From assembly GCA_964624555.1 (NCBI GenBank), contig CAZUXB010000010.1, forward strand, positions 1 to 53,351: 53,351 nt of DNA. The letters run 5' to 3'. Source of the DNA: SXRF01 sp964624555. Lineage in GTDB: Bacteria > Pseudomonadota > Alphaproteobacteria > Rickettsiales > SXRF01. The notes under the pieces are model-generated. The model saw only the letters and a list, made by a program, of their open reading frames with translations. It did not search any database and was not told the origin of the DNA. Both the position numbers and the translations under genes were made by a program. This document shows positions 24,265 to 32,010 of this stretch, piece after piece; position 1 is the first letter of the stretch; every line of letters starts with the position of its first letter.

Positions 24265-24281
24265 ATGTTATAATATAACAT
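24265..24281. promoter_or_regulatory. Zur box, perfect palindrome
   Basis: ATGTTATAATATAACAT is a perfect 17-bp palindrome centred at 24273. It matches the known alphaproteobacterial Zur operator shape (TGTTATA-N-TATAACA). It lies between the zur start (24237, minus) and the LolD-like operon (24350, plus), so it probably controls both directions under zinc sufficiency. Confidence 0.85.
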
Positions 24282-24323
24282 TTTTCTTTACACGGCAAGC
24301 ATAGGGTACTAGATTACGGCATA

Positions 24324-24338
24324 TTTCATAATATGAAA
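24324..24338. promoter_or_regulatory. Second palindrome before the ABC operon
   Basis: TTTCATAATATGAAA is a 15-bp perfect palindrome ending 11 bp before the ATG at 24350. It overlaps the ribosome-binding region (GAAAAGG). It could be an operator of a different regulator or a leader hairpin; it does not match the Zur box. Confidence 0.4.
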
Positions 24339-24349
24339 AGGTGCAAAAT

Positions 24350-24982
24350 ATGCTTAAAATATCTGCCCTGACTCTGGGTTATAGCAATAAAACGGTGCTG
24401 GATTTTAAGGGTATAGAACTGGAAAAAGGCGGCCAGTGCCTGATAAGCGGCGCGTCCGGCAGTGGCAAGACCACGCTGCTTTATGCCATCGCCGGGCTGA
24501 TAAAACCGCAAAAAGGCAATATTACATTAAACGGAACTGATATTTCCGCGCTTAACGAAAGCAACCGTGACCACTTCCGTGGTAAAAATATAGGAATCAT
24601 TTTTCAGACACTGCATCTGATAAAACATTTAAGCGTTATCGATAATCTGTTGCTTTCTTCTTATGTAGCAGGTCATAAGCAGGATAAAAAACAGGCGCAG
24701 CAGGTTCTGGCGACTCTTGGTATAGAAAATAAAAAAGATGTTTTTCCCGAACAACTCAGTCAGGGGCAGGCGCAGCGGGTGGCGATAGCGCGCGCGATCA
24801 TGCACAAGCCATCGTTGCTGCTTGCTGACGAGCCGACCTCGAGCCTTGATGATGTCTCCTGTAGTGCGGTTATTTCCCTGCTTAAGCAGGCGGCAAAAGA
24901 TACCGGCGCGATGCTACTTATCTCCACCCATGATAGCCGCGTGCGCGAACATTTTAAAAACATTGTGAAGCTGGGAGCATAA
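24350..24982 (+). CDS. ABC transporter ATPase, LolD/MacB-like
   Basis: An ATP-binding subunit with the Walker A motif GASGSGKTT, signature LSQGQAQRVAIARA and Walker B LLADEPTS. It matches the LolD branch, which pairs with FtsX-type permeases. I chose the ATG at 24350 over a GTG at 24341 because GAAAAGG lies 8 bp upstream. The partner permease starts 2 bp after its stop. The operon is divergent from zur and carries the Zur box, so this transporter is likely zinc-regulated. Its substrate is unknown; envelope lipoprotein handling or metal export are possible. Confidence 0.92.
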   Translation: MLKISALTLGYSNKTVLDFKGIELEKGGQCLISGASGSGKTTLLYAIAGLIKPQKGNITLNGTDISALNESNRDHFRGKNIGIIFQTLHLIKHLSVIDNLLLSSYVAGHKQDKKQAQQVLATLGIENKKDVFPEQLSQGQAQRVAIARAIMHKPSLLLADEPTSSLDDVSCSAVISLLKQAAKDTGAMLLISTHDSRVREHFKNIVKLGA

Positions 24983-24983
24983 T

Positions 24984-26195
24984 ATGAATATATTCAGTAT
25001 CAGTTTCTCCAGTCTTAAATTCCGCGCGCTGGGCAGTATTTTTAACGTCATCATACTGGCGTTAGGTATCGCAACCATCATTACATTATTGCAGTTAAGC
25101 CAGATGCTGGAACAGCGGTTCACCCGTGATCTGCAAGGTATAGATTTAGTTGTTGGCGCCAAGGGCAGCCCGATACAGTTGATACTTTCCAGCGTATTCC
25201 ACATTGATATTCCCAACGGCAACATACCGCTGGCCGAGGCACAGGAGCTAGAGAAAAACCCGCTGATAAAAACTGCTATACCGCTGGCTCTGGGCGATAA
25301 TTACAACGGTTTCCGTATTGTCGGTACCAATAGTGATTACATCAGCCATTATGACGGAAAGATTGCGCAGGGAAAAATTTTTACGCAGCAGATGGAGGCG
25401 ACACTCGGCAGTGATGTCGCCCGCAAATATAAGCTCAAGGTTGGCGACCAGATAGTAGGCGCGCATGGGCTGGCAAATAGTGATGATTTGCACAGCGATT
25501 TTCCTTATACGATTGTTGGCATATTGCAACCGAGTGGCACTGTGTTGGATAGATTGGTGCTTACGCCGGTGGAAAGTGTGTGGCATGTTCACGAACATCC
25601 CGATGAGGACGATGCGGAGGAAGTAGCCTATAAAAAAGCCCATCCGGAAAAGGAAATAACTTCCCTTTTGATAACCTACAAAACGCCAATGGCAGCGGTG
25701 ACCTTGCCGCGCATGGTCAATGCTAATAGCTCGATGCAATCGGCAAGTCCGGCTTTTGAAACAGCGCGGTTGATAAAAATGATCGGCATCGGCAGCGATA
25801 CGATTGCGCTGTTCGGCGGTGTGCTGGTGCTGATTTCCGCGATTGGATTTTTTATAAATCTATTTAACGCGGTAAGCGACCGGAAATATGACATAGCACT
25901 GATGCGCAGCCTCGGTGCCACGCGCAGCAAAATATTCAGCTTTGTACTCACAGAAGGGCTTACGCTTGGTGTATTCGGCGCGTTGTTGGGAATTATACTG
26001 GGGCATTTATTTACCTGCGCAGTTGCCGGATGGGTAGAAAAAACCCGGCATATGACGCTGGTATCTGGTGGTTTTTCCACTTATGAAGCATACATAATAG
26101 TGGCGGCGGTAATAATAAGTATAATTGCTGCTGTAATTCCGGCGCTGATGGCGTATAAGGTAGATATAGCCAAGCTATTATCACGAGGAAGTTGA
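24984..26195 (+). CDS. ABC transporter permease, FtsX/MacB-like
   Basis: A four-helix permease of 403 aa. One hydrophobic segment near the N-terminus (GSIFNVIILALGIATIITLLQL), a large periplasmic domain (about residues 50-270) and three C-terminal helices fit the FtsX/MacB fold (SDTIALFGGVLVLISAIGFF, SFVLTEGLTLGVFGALLGI and AAVIISIIAAVIPAL). It forms a complex with the ATPase upstream. Its stop overlaps the start of the DUF3299 gene, so all three are one operon. A stretch of acidic and histidine residues in the periplasmic domain (HVHEHPDEDDAEE) could contact metal. Confidence 0.93.
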   Translation: MNIFSISFSSLKFRALGSIFNVIILALGIATIITLLQLSQMLEQRFTRDLQGIDLVVGAKGSPIQLILSSVFHIDIPNGNIPLAEAQELEKNPLIKTAIPLALGDNYNGFRIVGTNSDYISHYDGKIAQGKIFTQQMEATLGSDVARKYKLKVGDQIVGAHGLANSDDLHSDFPYTIVGILQPSGTVLDRLVLTPVESVWHVHEHPDEDDAEEVAYKKAHPEKEITSLLITYKTPMAAVTLPRMVNANSSMQSASPAFETARLIKMIGIGSDTIALFGGVLVLISAIGFFINLFNAVSDRKYDIALMRSLGATRSKIFSFVLTEGLTLGVFGALLGIILGHLFTCAVAGWVEKTRHMTLVSGGFSTYEAYIIVAAVIISIIAAVIPALMAYKVDIAKLLSRGS

Positions 26196-26671
26196 TGCCT
26201 AAATATTTTCTAATCGTTGCCTTTATTCTGCTCAGTGGGTTCACCACGCAGGATTCGGGAACGTTCGGCCAGCCCACCGACGAGCGCAAAGCGCAGGACG
26301 CCCTGCCCAAATCGAAGGACCCGATGTGGGCGACACTCGGCAAAACAAAAATTTCTCTGGATAAGAAACAGTGGAAATACAGCGCGACCTTTCCTGACGA
26401 GGTGAAAGCGCTGGTAGGCACGGAAGTGACTATATCCGGTTTCATGTTGCCGCTGGAAGCGACCGAAAAATTCAAGCATTTCATTCTTTCCAAGCGCACG
26501 CCGACCTGCCCGTTCTGCCCGCCGGGTGAGCCGAACGAGATAGTTGATGTGTGGATGGATAAGGATGTTTCCTGGGATGAGGATATGATAAAGGTCAGCG
26601 GAAAATTCGAGCTGATGAACAATCCCGATCTTGGGATGTTCTTTAAATTATCCAACGCAAAAAAGATGTAA
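26192..26671 (+). CDS. DUF3299 secreted protein
   Basis: A signal sequence (residues 4-16) and a mature domain of about 140 aa. The core VTISGFMLPLEATEKFKHFILSKR followed by CPFCPPGEPNEIVDVW is the DUF3299 signature; the two cysteines in CPFCPP may bind metal or form a disulfide. It follows the permease by a 4-bp overlap. DUF3299 proteins are commonly next to LolD-FtsX genes, which supports a functional unit. The function of the family is unsettled; the Zur control suggests an envelope role in zinc limitation. Confidence 0.88.
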   Translation: MMPKYFLIVAFILLSGFTTQDSGTFGQPTDERKAQDALPKSKDPMWATLGKTKISLDKKQWKYSATFPDEVKALVGTEVTISGFMLPLEATEKFKHFILSKRTPTCPFCPPGEPNEIVDVWMDKDVSWDEDMIKVSGKFELMNNPDLGMFFKLSNAKKM

Positions 26672-27544
26672 TCATTTTTCCCCGTTATATCCCATCGCTT
26701 TTACCAATTCCTGAACATTATGCCTGAACATATCTATATAGTCTGGCGCTGGTTCATTTTCTGTTGATAGTGCATCGGAGTATAGGGTTCCGCCGATATG
26801 GGCGCCGGCGTCTTTCTCCAGCTGTTTCATAAGGCGGGAGTCGGTCATGTTCTCAAAAAATATGGCGGTAATTTTCCGGGAACGGATCTGGTCGATTAGT
26901 CTGGCGATATCGGCTGCTGAAGCCTGCGCTTCTGTGCTTAGGCCCTGTGGCGCCAGAAATTCTACGTTATAGGCTTTGGCAAAATACTTGAAAGCGTCAT
27001 GGGTGCTGATGACCTTACGTTTTTCCACAGGAATTTTACCAAATTCATTTTTTATCCAGATATCCAGTTCGTCGAGATTTTTTATATAGGCGGCGGTGTT
27101 TTTATTATAATCATCGGCATGGGAGCTGTCGGCAGCGATAAGGGCATCACGGATATTGGCAACATAGATTTTGCCATTGGCTACATCCTGCCAGGCATGT
27201 GGGTCGTTTCTCAGTGGCACAATGCCATTACTTGCAACGGCTACTTTTCCTTTAAAACCGGATGATTTTAGCAACCGCTCCATCCATCCTTCAAGACCAA
27301 GGCCGTTGATAATTATCAGGTCGGCATGGGCAATCGCTGTGGCATCGGCAGGGGTTGGCTGGAATTCATGGGTGTCGCCATTGGCACCGACCAGAGTTTT
27401 CAGTTCTATATTGTCAGCGGCGACATTTTTTACCATATCACCCACTATGCTGAAACTGGCTATAACCTTGAGTTTGCCAGTGGCATTGGCGGGGAAGGAA
27501 GAAAGTACGGTCAATAAAATGGCAACAAGGTATTTTTTTATCAT
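26672..27544 (-). CDS. znuA: Metal ABC transporter substrate-binding protein, ZnuA/TroA family
   Basis: A periplasmic metal-binding protein with a signal peptide (residues 5-21, ending ANATGK). The metal-ligand histidines are visible in GDTHEFQPTPAD and NDPHAWQDV, a third in ISTHDAF, and an acidic ligand in GTLYSDALS. It lacks the long histidine-rich loop typical of many ZnuA proteins, so manganese or iron cannot be excluded. The adjacent Zur-box control favours zinc. It ends the znuC-znuB-znuA operon, and its start overlaps the znuB stop (ATGA). Confidence 0.88.
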   Translation of the reverse strand: MIKKYLVAILLTVLSSFPANATGKLKVIASFSIVGDMVKNVAADNIELKTLVGANGDTHEFQPTPADATAIAHADLIIINGLGLEGWMERLLKSSGFKGKVAVASNGIVPLRNDPHAWQDVANGKIYVANIRDALIAADSSHADDYNKNTAAYIKNLDELDIWIKNEFGKIPVEKRKVISTHDAFKYFAKAYNVEFLAPQGLSTEAQASAADIARLIDQIRSRKITAIFFENMTDSRLMKQLEKDAGAHIGGTLYSDALSTENEPAPDYIDMFRHNVQELVKAMGYNGEK

Positions 27545-28422
27545 ATATTCTCCATATGAAAATGACGGCGGGGAAAGAAGCGTATAATTATGCCACCGGA
27601 GGTGCCGATGAATACGGAAAGCAGGTACCAGCCACTGGCGGTAAGCACTATGGCCGGGCCGGAAGGCAAGCTGTAATGGTAGGAAAACAGCAACCCAACA
27701 ATGGCATCCGCAATGCCAAAAACTATGCTGAGTGCGATGGCGAGGTCTATACTTTTGGTCCAGAAGCGGGTGGCGATGGCGGGCAGGACCATTATGCCAA
27801 CAGCCATCATGGTACCGAGGGCCTGGTAGGCGGCGACCAGATTAAGCACAACGAGAATAAGAAAAACCTGGTGGTAGATGGCGCCTTTACCGTGCTGGAC
27901 TTTCAGGAAGCTGGGATCAAAACACTCCATGATAAGCGGCCGGTAAATAATAGCCATACATAACAGGCTGAAAGAGGCAACGCTGTTCACCAGTATGAGT
28001 GAATTGGTATCAACGGCCAGGACATTACCGAATAAAACATGCAGCAGGTCTATTGTACTGCCTTTCTGGGAAATAATCATTACCCCGATAGCCAGTGAAG
28101 AGAGATAGGCAGCGGTAAAGCTGGCGTCTTCTTTTATTGCAGTAACGCGGGTAATGATGCCGGCGACCAGTGCCATAAGCAGGCCGGCGATGAGTCCGCC
28201 AATGGTCATTGGCCACAGGGAAATACCAAAGAATATGAATGCCAGTGCTGCGCCGGGCAAAATTGCATGGGAGGCGGCATCGCCGATTAAGGTCATCCGC
28301 CGCAGCACCAGAAATACTCCGATAGGCGCACTGCTTGCCGCCATTATTACGCATGCTGCCAGCGCGCGGCGCATAAAACCATAATCGGCAAAGGGGGAGA
28401 TCAGGGCTTCGTATAGGGTCAT
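27541..28422 (-). CDS. znuB: Metal ABC transporter permease
   Basis: An integral membrane protein of 293 aa with about nine hydrophobic segments. The early GDAASHAILPGAALAFI segment is typical of the ZnuB/TroC/MntB family and forms the transport path. Its start overlaps the stop of znuC (ATGA at 28419-28422) and its stop overlaps the start of znuA, so the three genes are tightly coupled. It is expected to form a channel for zinc entry in the inner membrane. Confidence 0.93.
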   Translation of the reverse strand: MTLYEALISPFADYGFMRRALAACVIMAASSAPIGVFLVLRRMTLIGDAASHAILPGAALAFIFFGISLWPMTIGGLIAGLLMALVAGIITRVTAIKEDASFTAAYLSSLAIGVMIISQKGSTIDLLHVLFGNVLAVDTNSLILVNSVASFSLLCMAIIYRPLIMECFDPSFLKVQHGKGAIYHQVFLILVVLNLVAAYQALGTMMAVGIMVLPAIATRFWTKSIDLAIALSIVFGIADAIVGLLFSYHYSLPSGPAIVLTASGWYLLSVFIGTSGGIIIRFFPRRHFHMENI

Positions 28423-29153
28423 GACTGGGCTGGCTCCTTATATAAGGGGTATGCTTCACGGAATAAAAAAGTTCCAAGCATGGTTTCTGGCTTCAGTACT
28501 TCATCCGGTTTGCCCCAGGCGATGCACTCGCGTGCCATAAGAAGGCAGTTGGTGAAATTATTTTTTATCTGTTCAAAATCATGCAGCACGCAAATAACGG
28601 TGCGCCCTTCGCTATGCCAGCGTTTTATTACACCCAGCAAGGCGTTGGTAGTGTTGGCATCTATTGCGGAAAATGGTTCATCAAGCAGGATAATTTTTGC
28701 ATCCTGTACCAGAACCCGGGCGAAAAGTGCGCGTTGGAACTGGCCTGATGACAGGCTGTCGAGGGTACGTTTTTCAAAACCGTGGAGTCCTACAGTGGCA
28801 ATGGCTTCCAAGGCTTGCTGACGCTGCTTGTGGTTAATAAGGCCGAAGCCGCCGGTTTTTTTCCAGAATCCGGAGGTTACCATCTGTAGAACATTGATAG
28901 GGAAATCACGTTCTATCTCTGCCATTTGCGGTAAATAGGCTATATCCTTGTGGGTAAGGCCATGAAATTCGATCGTGCCTTCATGGATCGGCAGGATTCC
29001 GGCGATTGCTTTAAGCAACGTGCTTTTACCAGCACCATTCGGCCCGGCGATGGCCACAAGCTCACCAGCATCGAATGTCCCATTAATATGGTGCACTGCC
29101 GGTTTACGGTCATAGGCCAGGGTCAGGTTGTGCAGGCTGATTACTGGGTTCAT
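28419..29153 (-). CDS. znuC: Metal ABC transporter ATPase
   Basis: An ATP-binding subunit with Walker A GPNGAGKST, signature LSSGQFQRALFARVL and Walker B IILLDEP. The motif order and length (244 aa from 29153) fit ZnuC. I chose the ATG at 29153 because the upstream codons form a separate short membrane peptide gene whose stop (TGA) overlaps this start. An ATG at 29168 or further is in frame but would swallow that small gene in another frame. The gene is the first transporter gene of the operon. Confidence 0.92.
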   Translation of the reverse strand: MNPVISLHNLTLAYDRKPAVHHINGTFDAGELVAIAGPNGAGKSTLLKAIAGILPIHEGTIEFHGLTHKDIAYLPQMAEIERDFPINVLQMVTSGFWKKTGGFGLINHKQRQQALEAIATVGLHGFEKRTLDSLSSGQFQRALFARVLVQDAKIILLDEPFSAIDANTTNALLGVIKRWHSEGRTVICVLHDFEQIKNNFTNCLLMARECIAWGKPDEVLKPETMLGTFLFREAYPLYKEPAQS

Positions 29154-29242
29154 TGCGCTACTGCCCATAGTGATACGCACCACAGCACGGCAATCAGGGC
29201 TATAGCCAGACTTATGCGCTGCCATGCGCTCCAGTAATACAT
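29150..29242 (-). CDS. Small membrane peptide, 30 aa, coupled to znuC
   Basis: The ATG at 29242 is preceded by AAAGGAAG, an excellent ribosome site. The peptide begins MYYWSAWQRI and continues as one hydrophobic helix (residues 11-29, rich in A, L, V, I) ending WAVAQ. Its stop TGA overlaps the ATG of znuC (ATGA), a classic translational-coupling arrangement. It sits directly after the Zur box and before the transporter genes. It could be a small subunit or regulator of the ZnuBC complex, like other tiny transporter-associated proteins. It is too short for the usual ORF cut-offs. Coding is inferred from these signals, not from known homologues. Confidence 0.7.
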   Translation of the reverse strand: MYYWSAWQRISLAIALIAVLWCVSLWAVAQ

Positions 29243-29275
29243 AACTTCCTTTCCGTTTTTTTGATAATTGTGATA

Positions 29276-29290
29276 TGTTATAACATAACA
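29276..29290 (-). promoter_or_regulatory. Zur box upstream of the znu operon
   Basis: TGTTATAACATAACA at 29276-29290 differs from the core of the box at 24265-24281 at one base. An overlapping perfect 14-bp palindrome, TATGTTATAACATA, covers 29274-29287. It lies 34 bp before the small peptide start (29242), and 79 bp from the divergent gene at 29369, so it may serve both sides. Confidence 0.82.
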
Positions 29291-29368
29291 AAAATATTAT
29301 TCAACACAAAACATTATGTTGCTATAAATGGTGCGGGTTATTAGTATGCAGCAATTTATAGGAAGATT

Positions 29369-29590
29369 ATGACGGAAGTAAAAAGCAGAGACAGTAATGG
29401 AGCCATCCTTAATGAAGGCGATTCGGTACAGGTTATAAAAGACCTGAAGGTAAAAGGAACTTCGGTTACCTTAAAACGCGGGACAATAATAAAAAATATA
29501 CATCTTACGGATGATGATGGAGAGATTGAATGTAATGCCGAGAAAGTACGCGGTTTGGTTCTAAAGACCTGTTTTTTAAAGAAAGTTTAG
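29369..29590 (+). CDS. PhnA (YjdM) domain protein lacking the zinc ribbon
   Basis: A 73-residue protein matching the C-terminal PhnA domain of YjdM: VKSRDSNGAILNEGDSVQVI, then KDLKVKGTSVTLKRGTIIKN and a final LKTCFLKKV. Family members often have an N-terminal zinc ribbon with four cysteines; here it is absent. The name PhnA is historic and does not mean phosphonate hydrolysis. It is transcribed away from the znu operon and shares the short region with a Zur box. A zinc-free version next to zinc genes is notable but the link is inferred. Confidence 0.87.
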   Translation: MTEVKSRDSNGAILNEGDSVQVIKDLKVKGTSVTLKRGTIIKNIHLTDDDGEIECNAEKVRGLVLKTCFLKKV

Positions 29591-29615
29591 TTGTTTACAA
29601 AAACTATGGGCAATA

Positions 29616-29648
29616 AAAAACGCGCTGGCGGGAAGCCAGCGCGTTTTT
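29616..29648. terminator. Bidirectional rho-independent terminator
   Basis: A perfect 9-bp stem, CGCGCTGGC (29621-29629) with GCCAGCGCG (29635-29643), GGGAA loop, with A5 before and T5 after (29616-29648). It lies between the convergent phnA-like gene and the alanine/lysine-rich protein gene and works for both strands. Confidence 0.9.
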
Positions 29649-29668
29649 CCTTATAAAGATAAGAAATA

Positions 29669-29893
29669 TTATTTCTTTTCTTCAGCTTTAGGAGCTGCTT
29701 TAGCATCAGCAGGAGCTTCAGCGGCAGCTTCGTCTTTTTTAGCTTCGTCTTTTTTAGCTTCTTCTTTGCCGTCTTTTACAACTACTTTTTCAGCTTTTAC
29801 AGGAGCAGCAGCTGGAGCAGCATTGGTTTCGTTAGCGAAAGCTGGAGCAGAAACGAGGCCGAGAAGAGCGATAAGAGCAAGAGTCTTGTTCAT
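29669..29893 (-). CDS. Secreted Ala/Lys/Glu-rich protein
   Basis: A 74-residue protein. The first 20 residues (MNKTLALIALLGLVSAPAFA) form a signal peptide. The mature part is low-complexity, nearly all A, K, E and D, with a repeat of EAKKD and ending KAEEKK; it is expected to be disordered. It could be a periplasmic adaptor or spacer; no enzymatic function is visible. The AAAAGGATAA site upstream supports translation. A shared terminator separates it from the phnA-like gene. Such proteins occur in many Gram-negative bacteria with no known role. Confidence 0.7.
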   Translation of the reverse strand: MNKTLALIALLGLVSAPAFANETNAAPAAAPVKAEKVVVKDGKEEAKKDEAKKDEAAAEAPADAKAAPKAEEKK

Positions 29894-30167
29894 AAAATTA
29901 TCCTTTTATAATTAGTTAGGTTGTTTGTATCCCCAAATGGGGACAGGGGCATATAAACATTATTACTATTACTTGGCCATGTAAAAAATATTACAATTTT
30001 GTAATGTTGGGATATGGCAATGAAATTGTTATATTTCAATTGGTAAGAGTAGTGCGGTAATTGATGTTTTAGCTTGCAGCTATTTTTCATAAAACCTTCA
30101 CATAAATGCTGTATTACCTGGGCTATAATGCGGCATACGCTGTGGTAACAAGTAGAAACTTAGAGTA

Positions 30168-31634
30168 ATGGGCGAACAAAGTTTAGGAATTGTTGGCGGT
30201 GGGATTTCCGGCCTTGCGGTGGCGTATTACGCTGTGAAAAATGGGCAGGATCCGAAAAACATCACCGTGTATGAGGCCAGCGGCCGTTTTGGCGGGCAGA
30301 TAATGACCGAACAGACGAGCGGTATGAATGCTAATATGGGCGCTGAGTTCATAGATAAAGAGCATACCAAACTGATAGAATTAGCCAAAGAGCTGAATAT
30401 TCCCCTGATAAAGGCTACCGATCAGGACAGAGCCACTTTCCAGACTCCTGATGGTAAAAAGATAAGTTCAGATGAATTTTTCAAGAAATATGAGCCTATT
30501 GCTGCGCGTATCCGCGCTGATAAGCAGGAAGTGGCGGCCAATCCCAAGGGTGAACTGGCTAAACGCCTTAATAACATGTCGGCGGAAGAGTATCTTAAAG
30601 TCCTTGGTGATTCTGTTCCGGTGGTGGAGCACCGCAATTTTTGGCAGAGATTTGTAGCGCTTTTCTCCAGCGATAATAACCGGGTTGACCCAGACATAAT
30701 AGCGATGGTGGGCAGTGCTTTTGCCGCAGAATTTGGGCAGCCGGCGAGCAAGGCCAGCGCATTGCAACTGGTGCATGAGGCGGGTAGTGAGCCGGGGGCA
30801 ATCATTGAGAGCGGCTGTGATTTTCGGGTAGAGGGTGGCACCGAGAGGCTCATACAGGCCCTGCAGGCCAAACTGACGGAGCAGGGGGTGGAATTTAAGC
30901 CCGGCAGCGAGATAACCAGTATAGCCAAGAATGATGGTGGCAGCTTAAACCTTGATTTTAAAGATGGTAATTCGGTACAGCAGGATAGGGTGATAATGGC
31001 CCTTCCGGCATATGAGCTGGCGCAGATAAACGGTTTGGAAAACCTTGGATTTTCTGCTGATGACAAGCAATTTTGGTCTAACCTGCAATATACTGATAGT
31101 ATGAAGGTAACTATCAGGACCAAGCATGATATTCCCAATGAAAATTTTTTTTCCAATAATAGATTTGAAGTATGGACCTCGGCACCGGGTACGGTTACTT
31201 TTCTTATAAATAATGATGGTGGCAGCGCCACAGAGCGGTTGCAGGAAGTTCTGGAAGGCTATGCCAGGGCGCAGGGTACTACTGCCAGCAGGTTATTTGG
31301 CGATGCGCAGGAATATATGCAGAAAGGCAATATATCAATAAGCAAGCCGGGCAAAAGGCCGTGCTATACTAGCCCGGGAATAGGGCAGGCGTTGCGGTTG
31401 GAGAACATGGATATATCGCTGGCGCGGCTGGCGGCTAATAATGTTGGTATTGCTGGAACTTTCCTACCGGTTATTACTAAAGGCGGCGGTGTGGCTCTTG
31501 GCTTCATGAATAACGGGGTGGAGTCGGCGGAGGTGGCAGTGAAGAATGTGCTGTGTGAGAAAGAAGCCACCATGCAGAAGATGATAGAAAAGCAACAACA
31601 ACGTGGGCGCGATTCAGGCGCAACTATTTACTAA
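30168..31634 (+). CDS. FAD-dependent amine oxidase family protein
   Basis: The N-terminal Rossmann FAD motif LGIVGGGISGLAVAYYAV is followed by VYEASGRFGGQIMTEQ, characteristic of flavin amine oxidases, protoporphyrinogen oxidases and phytoene desaturases. The middle contains the dinucleotide/substrate region VEGGTERLIQAL and a late GIAGTFLPVITKGGGVALGFMNNG motif near the FAD. It is 488 aa. Substrate is undetermined; protoporphyrinogen or an amine are options. A plausible -10 box TATAAT at 30124-30129 lies 38 bp upstream. Its stop overlaps the end of a small lipoprotein gene on the other strand. Confidence 0.88.
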   Translation: MGEQSLGIVGGGISGLAVAYYAVKNGQDPKNITVYEASGRFGGQIMTEQTSGMNANMGAEFIDKEHTKLIELAKELNIPLIKATDQDRATFQTPDGKKISSDEFFKKYEPIAARIRADKQEVAANPKGELAKRLNNMSAEEYLKVLGDSVPVVEHRNFWQRFVALFSSDNNRVDPDIIAMVGSAFAAEFGQPASKASALQLVHEAGSEPGAIIESGCDFRVEGGTERLIQALQAKLTEQGVEFKPGSEITSIAKNDGGSLNLDFKDGNSVQQDRVIMALPAYELAQINGLENLGFSADDKQFWSNLQYTDSMKVTIRTKHDIPNENFFSNNRFEVWTSAPGTVTFLINNDGGSATERLQEVLEGYARAQGTTASRLFGDAQEYMQKGNISISKPGKRPCYTSPGIGQALRLENMDISLARLAANNVGIAGTFLPVITKGGGVALGFMNNGVESAEVAVKNVLCEKEATMQKMIEKQQQRGRDSGATIY

Positions 31635-31816
31635 AAATTAGAGCTACTAAATATGGTACGGGTGTAGGGGCTTATTGAAATCACGCCGGAGGTTTCATAG
31701 GCCTGTGCCACCAGGTTGCTTCTTGGTAATTCAGCCGATGAGCAGGCGGAAAGCGAAATTACAGTAGCCCCAGCCAAAGCCAGATTCAAAGCCAATCTTG
31801 CCATAGATGTTTGCAT
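31631..31816 (-). CDS. Small lipoprotein, 61 aa
   Basis: The leader MQTSMARLALNLALAGATVISLSAC ends with the lipobox LSAC, so the cysteine would be lipidated and the mature part (36 residues) anchored in a membrane. The start has a GGAG ribosome site 8 bp upstream. The mature part is short and rich in serine and isoleucine, with no recognised domain. Its 3' end overlaps the 3' end of the amine oxidase gene by 4 bp. Similar small lipoproteins are often unannotated. Confidence 0.6.
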   Translation of the reverse strand: MQTSMARLALNLALAGATVISLSACSSAELPRSNLVAQAYETSGVISISPYTRTIFSSSNF

Positions 31817-31854
31817 AAATAATCTCCACTAATGCTTGTTATGTTAACTCTGTC

Positions 31855-32002
31855 ATATACCCCAGTATGGTATATGTATAAAAACCAATCTTGGGGTCTG
31901 GCAAAACAATCTATAGCTAGATTTAGGGGTGATTAGAAATGTTCATTGCGACAGGCAGCTATGCGTGTAACGCATAGCAGGGTATACCATATAGGGGTAT
32001 AT
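31855..32002. repeat. 148-bp element with 21-bp terminal inverted repeats
   Basis: The arms at 31855-31875 and 31982-32002 match inverted at 18 of 21 positions, and each holds a TATACCCC or GGGGTATA motif. A perfect 9-bp hairpin, GCTATGCGT/ACGCATAGC, occupies 31958-31978 near the right arm. There is no coding frame inside. It lies between divergently facing ends: the small lipoprotein start and the hydrolase stop. It may be a MITE-like element or a transcript-end structure. Confidence 0.55.
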
Positions 32003-32010
32003 TTACCGAC

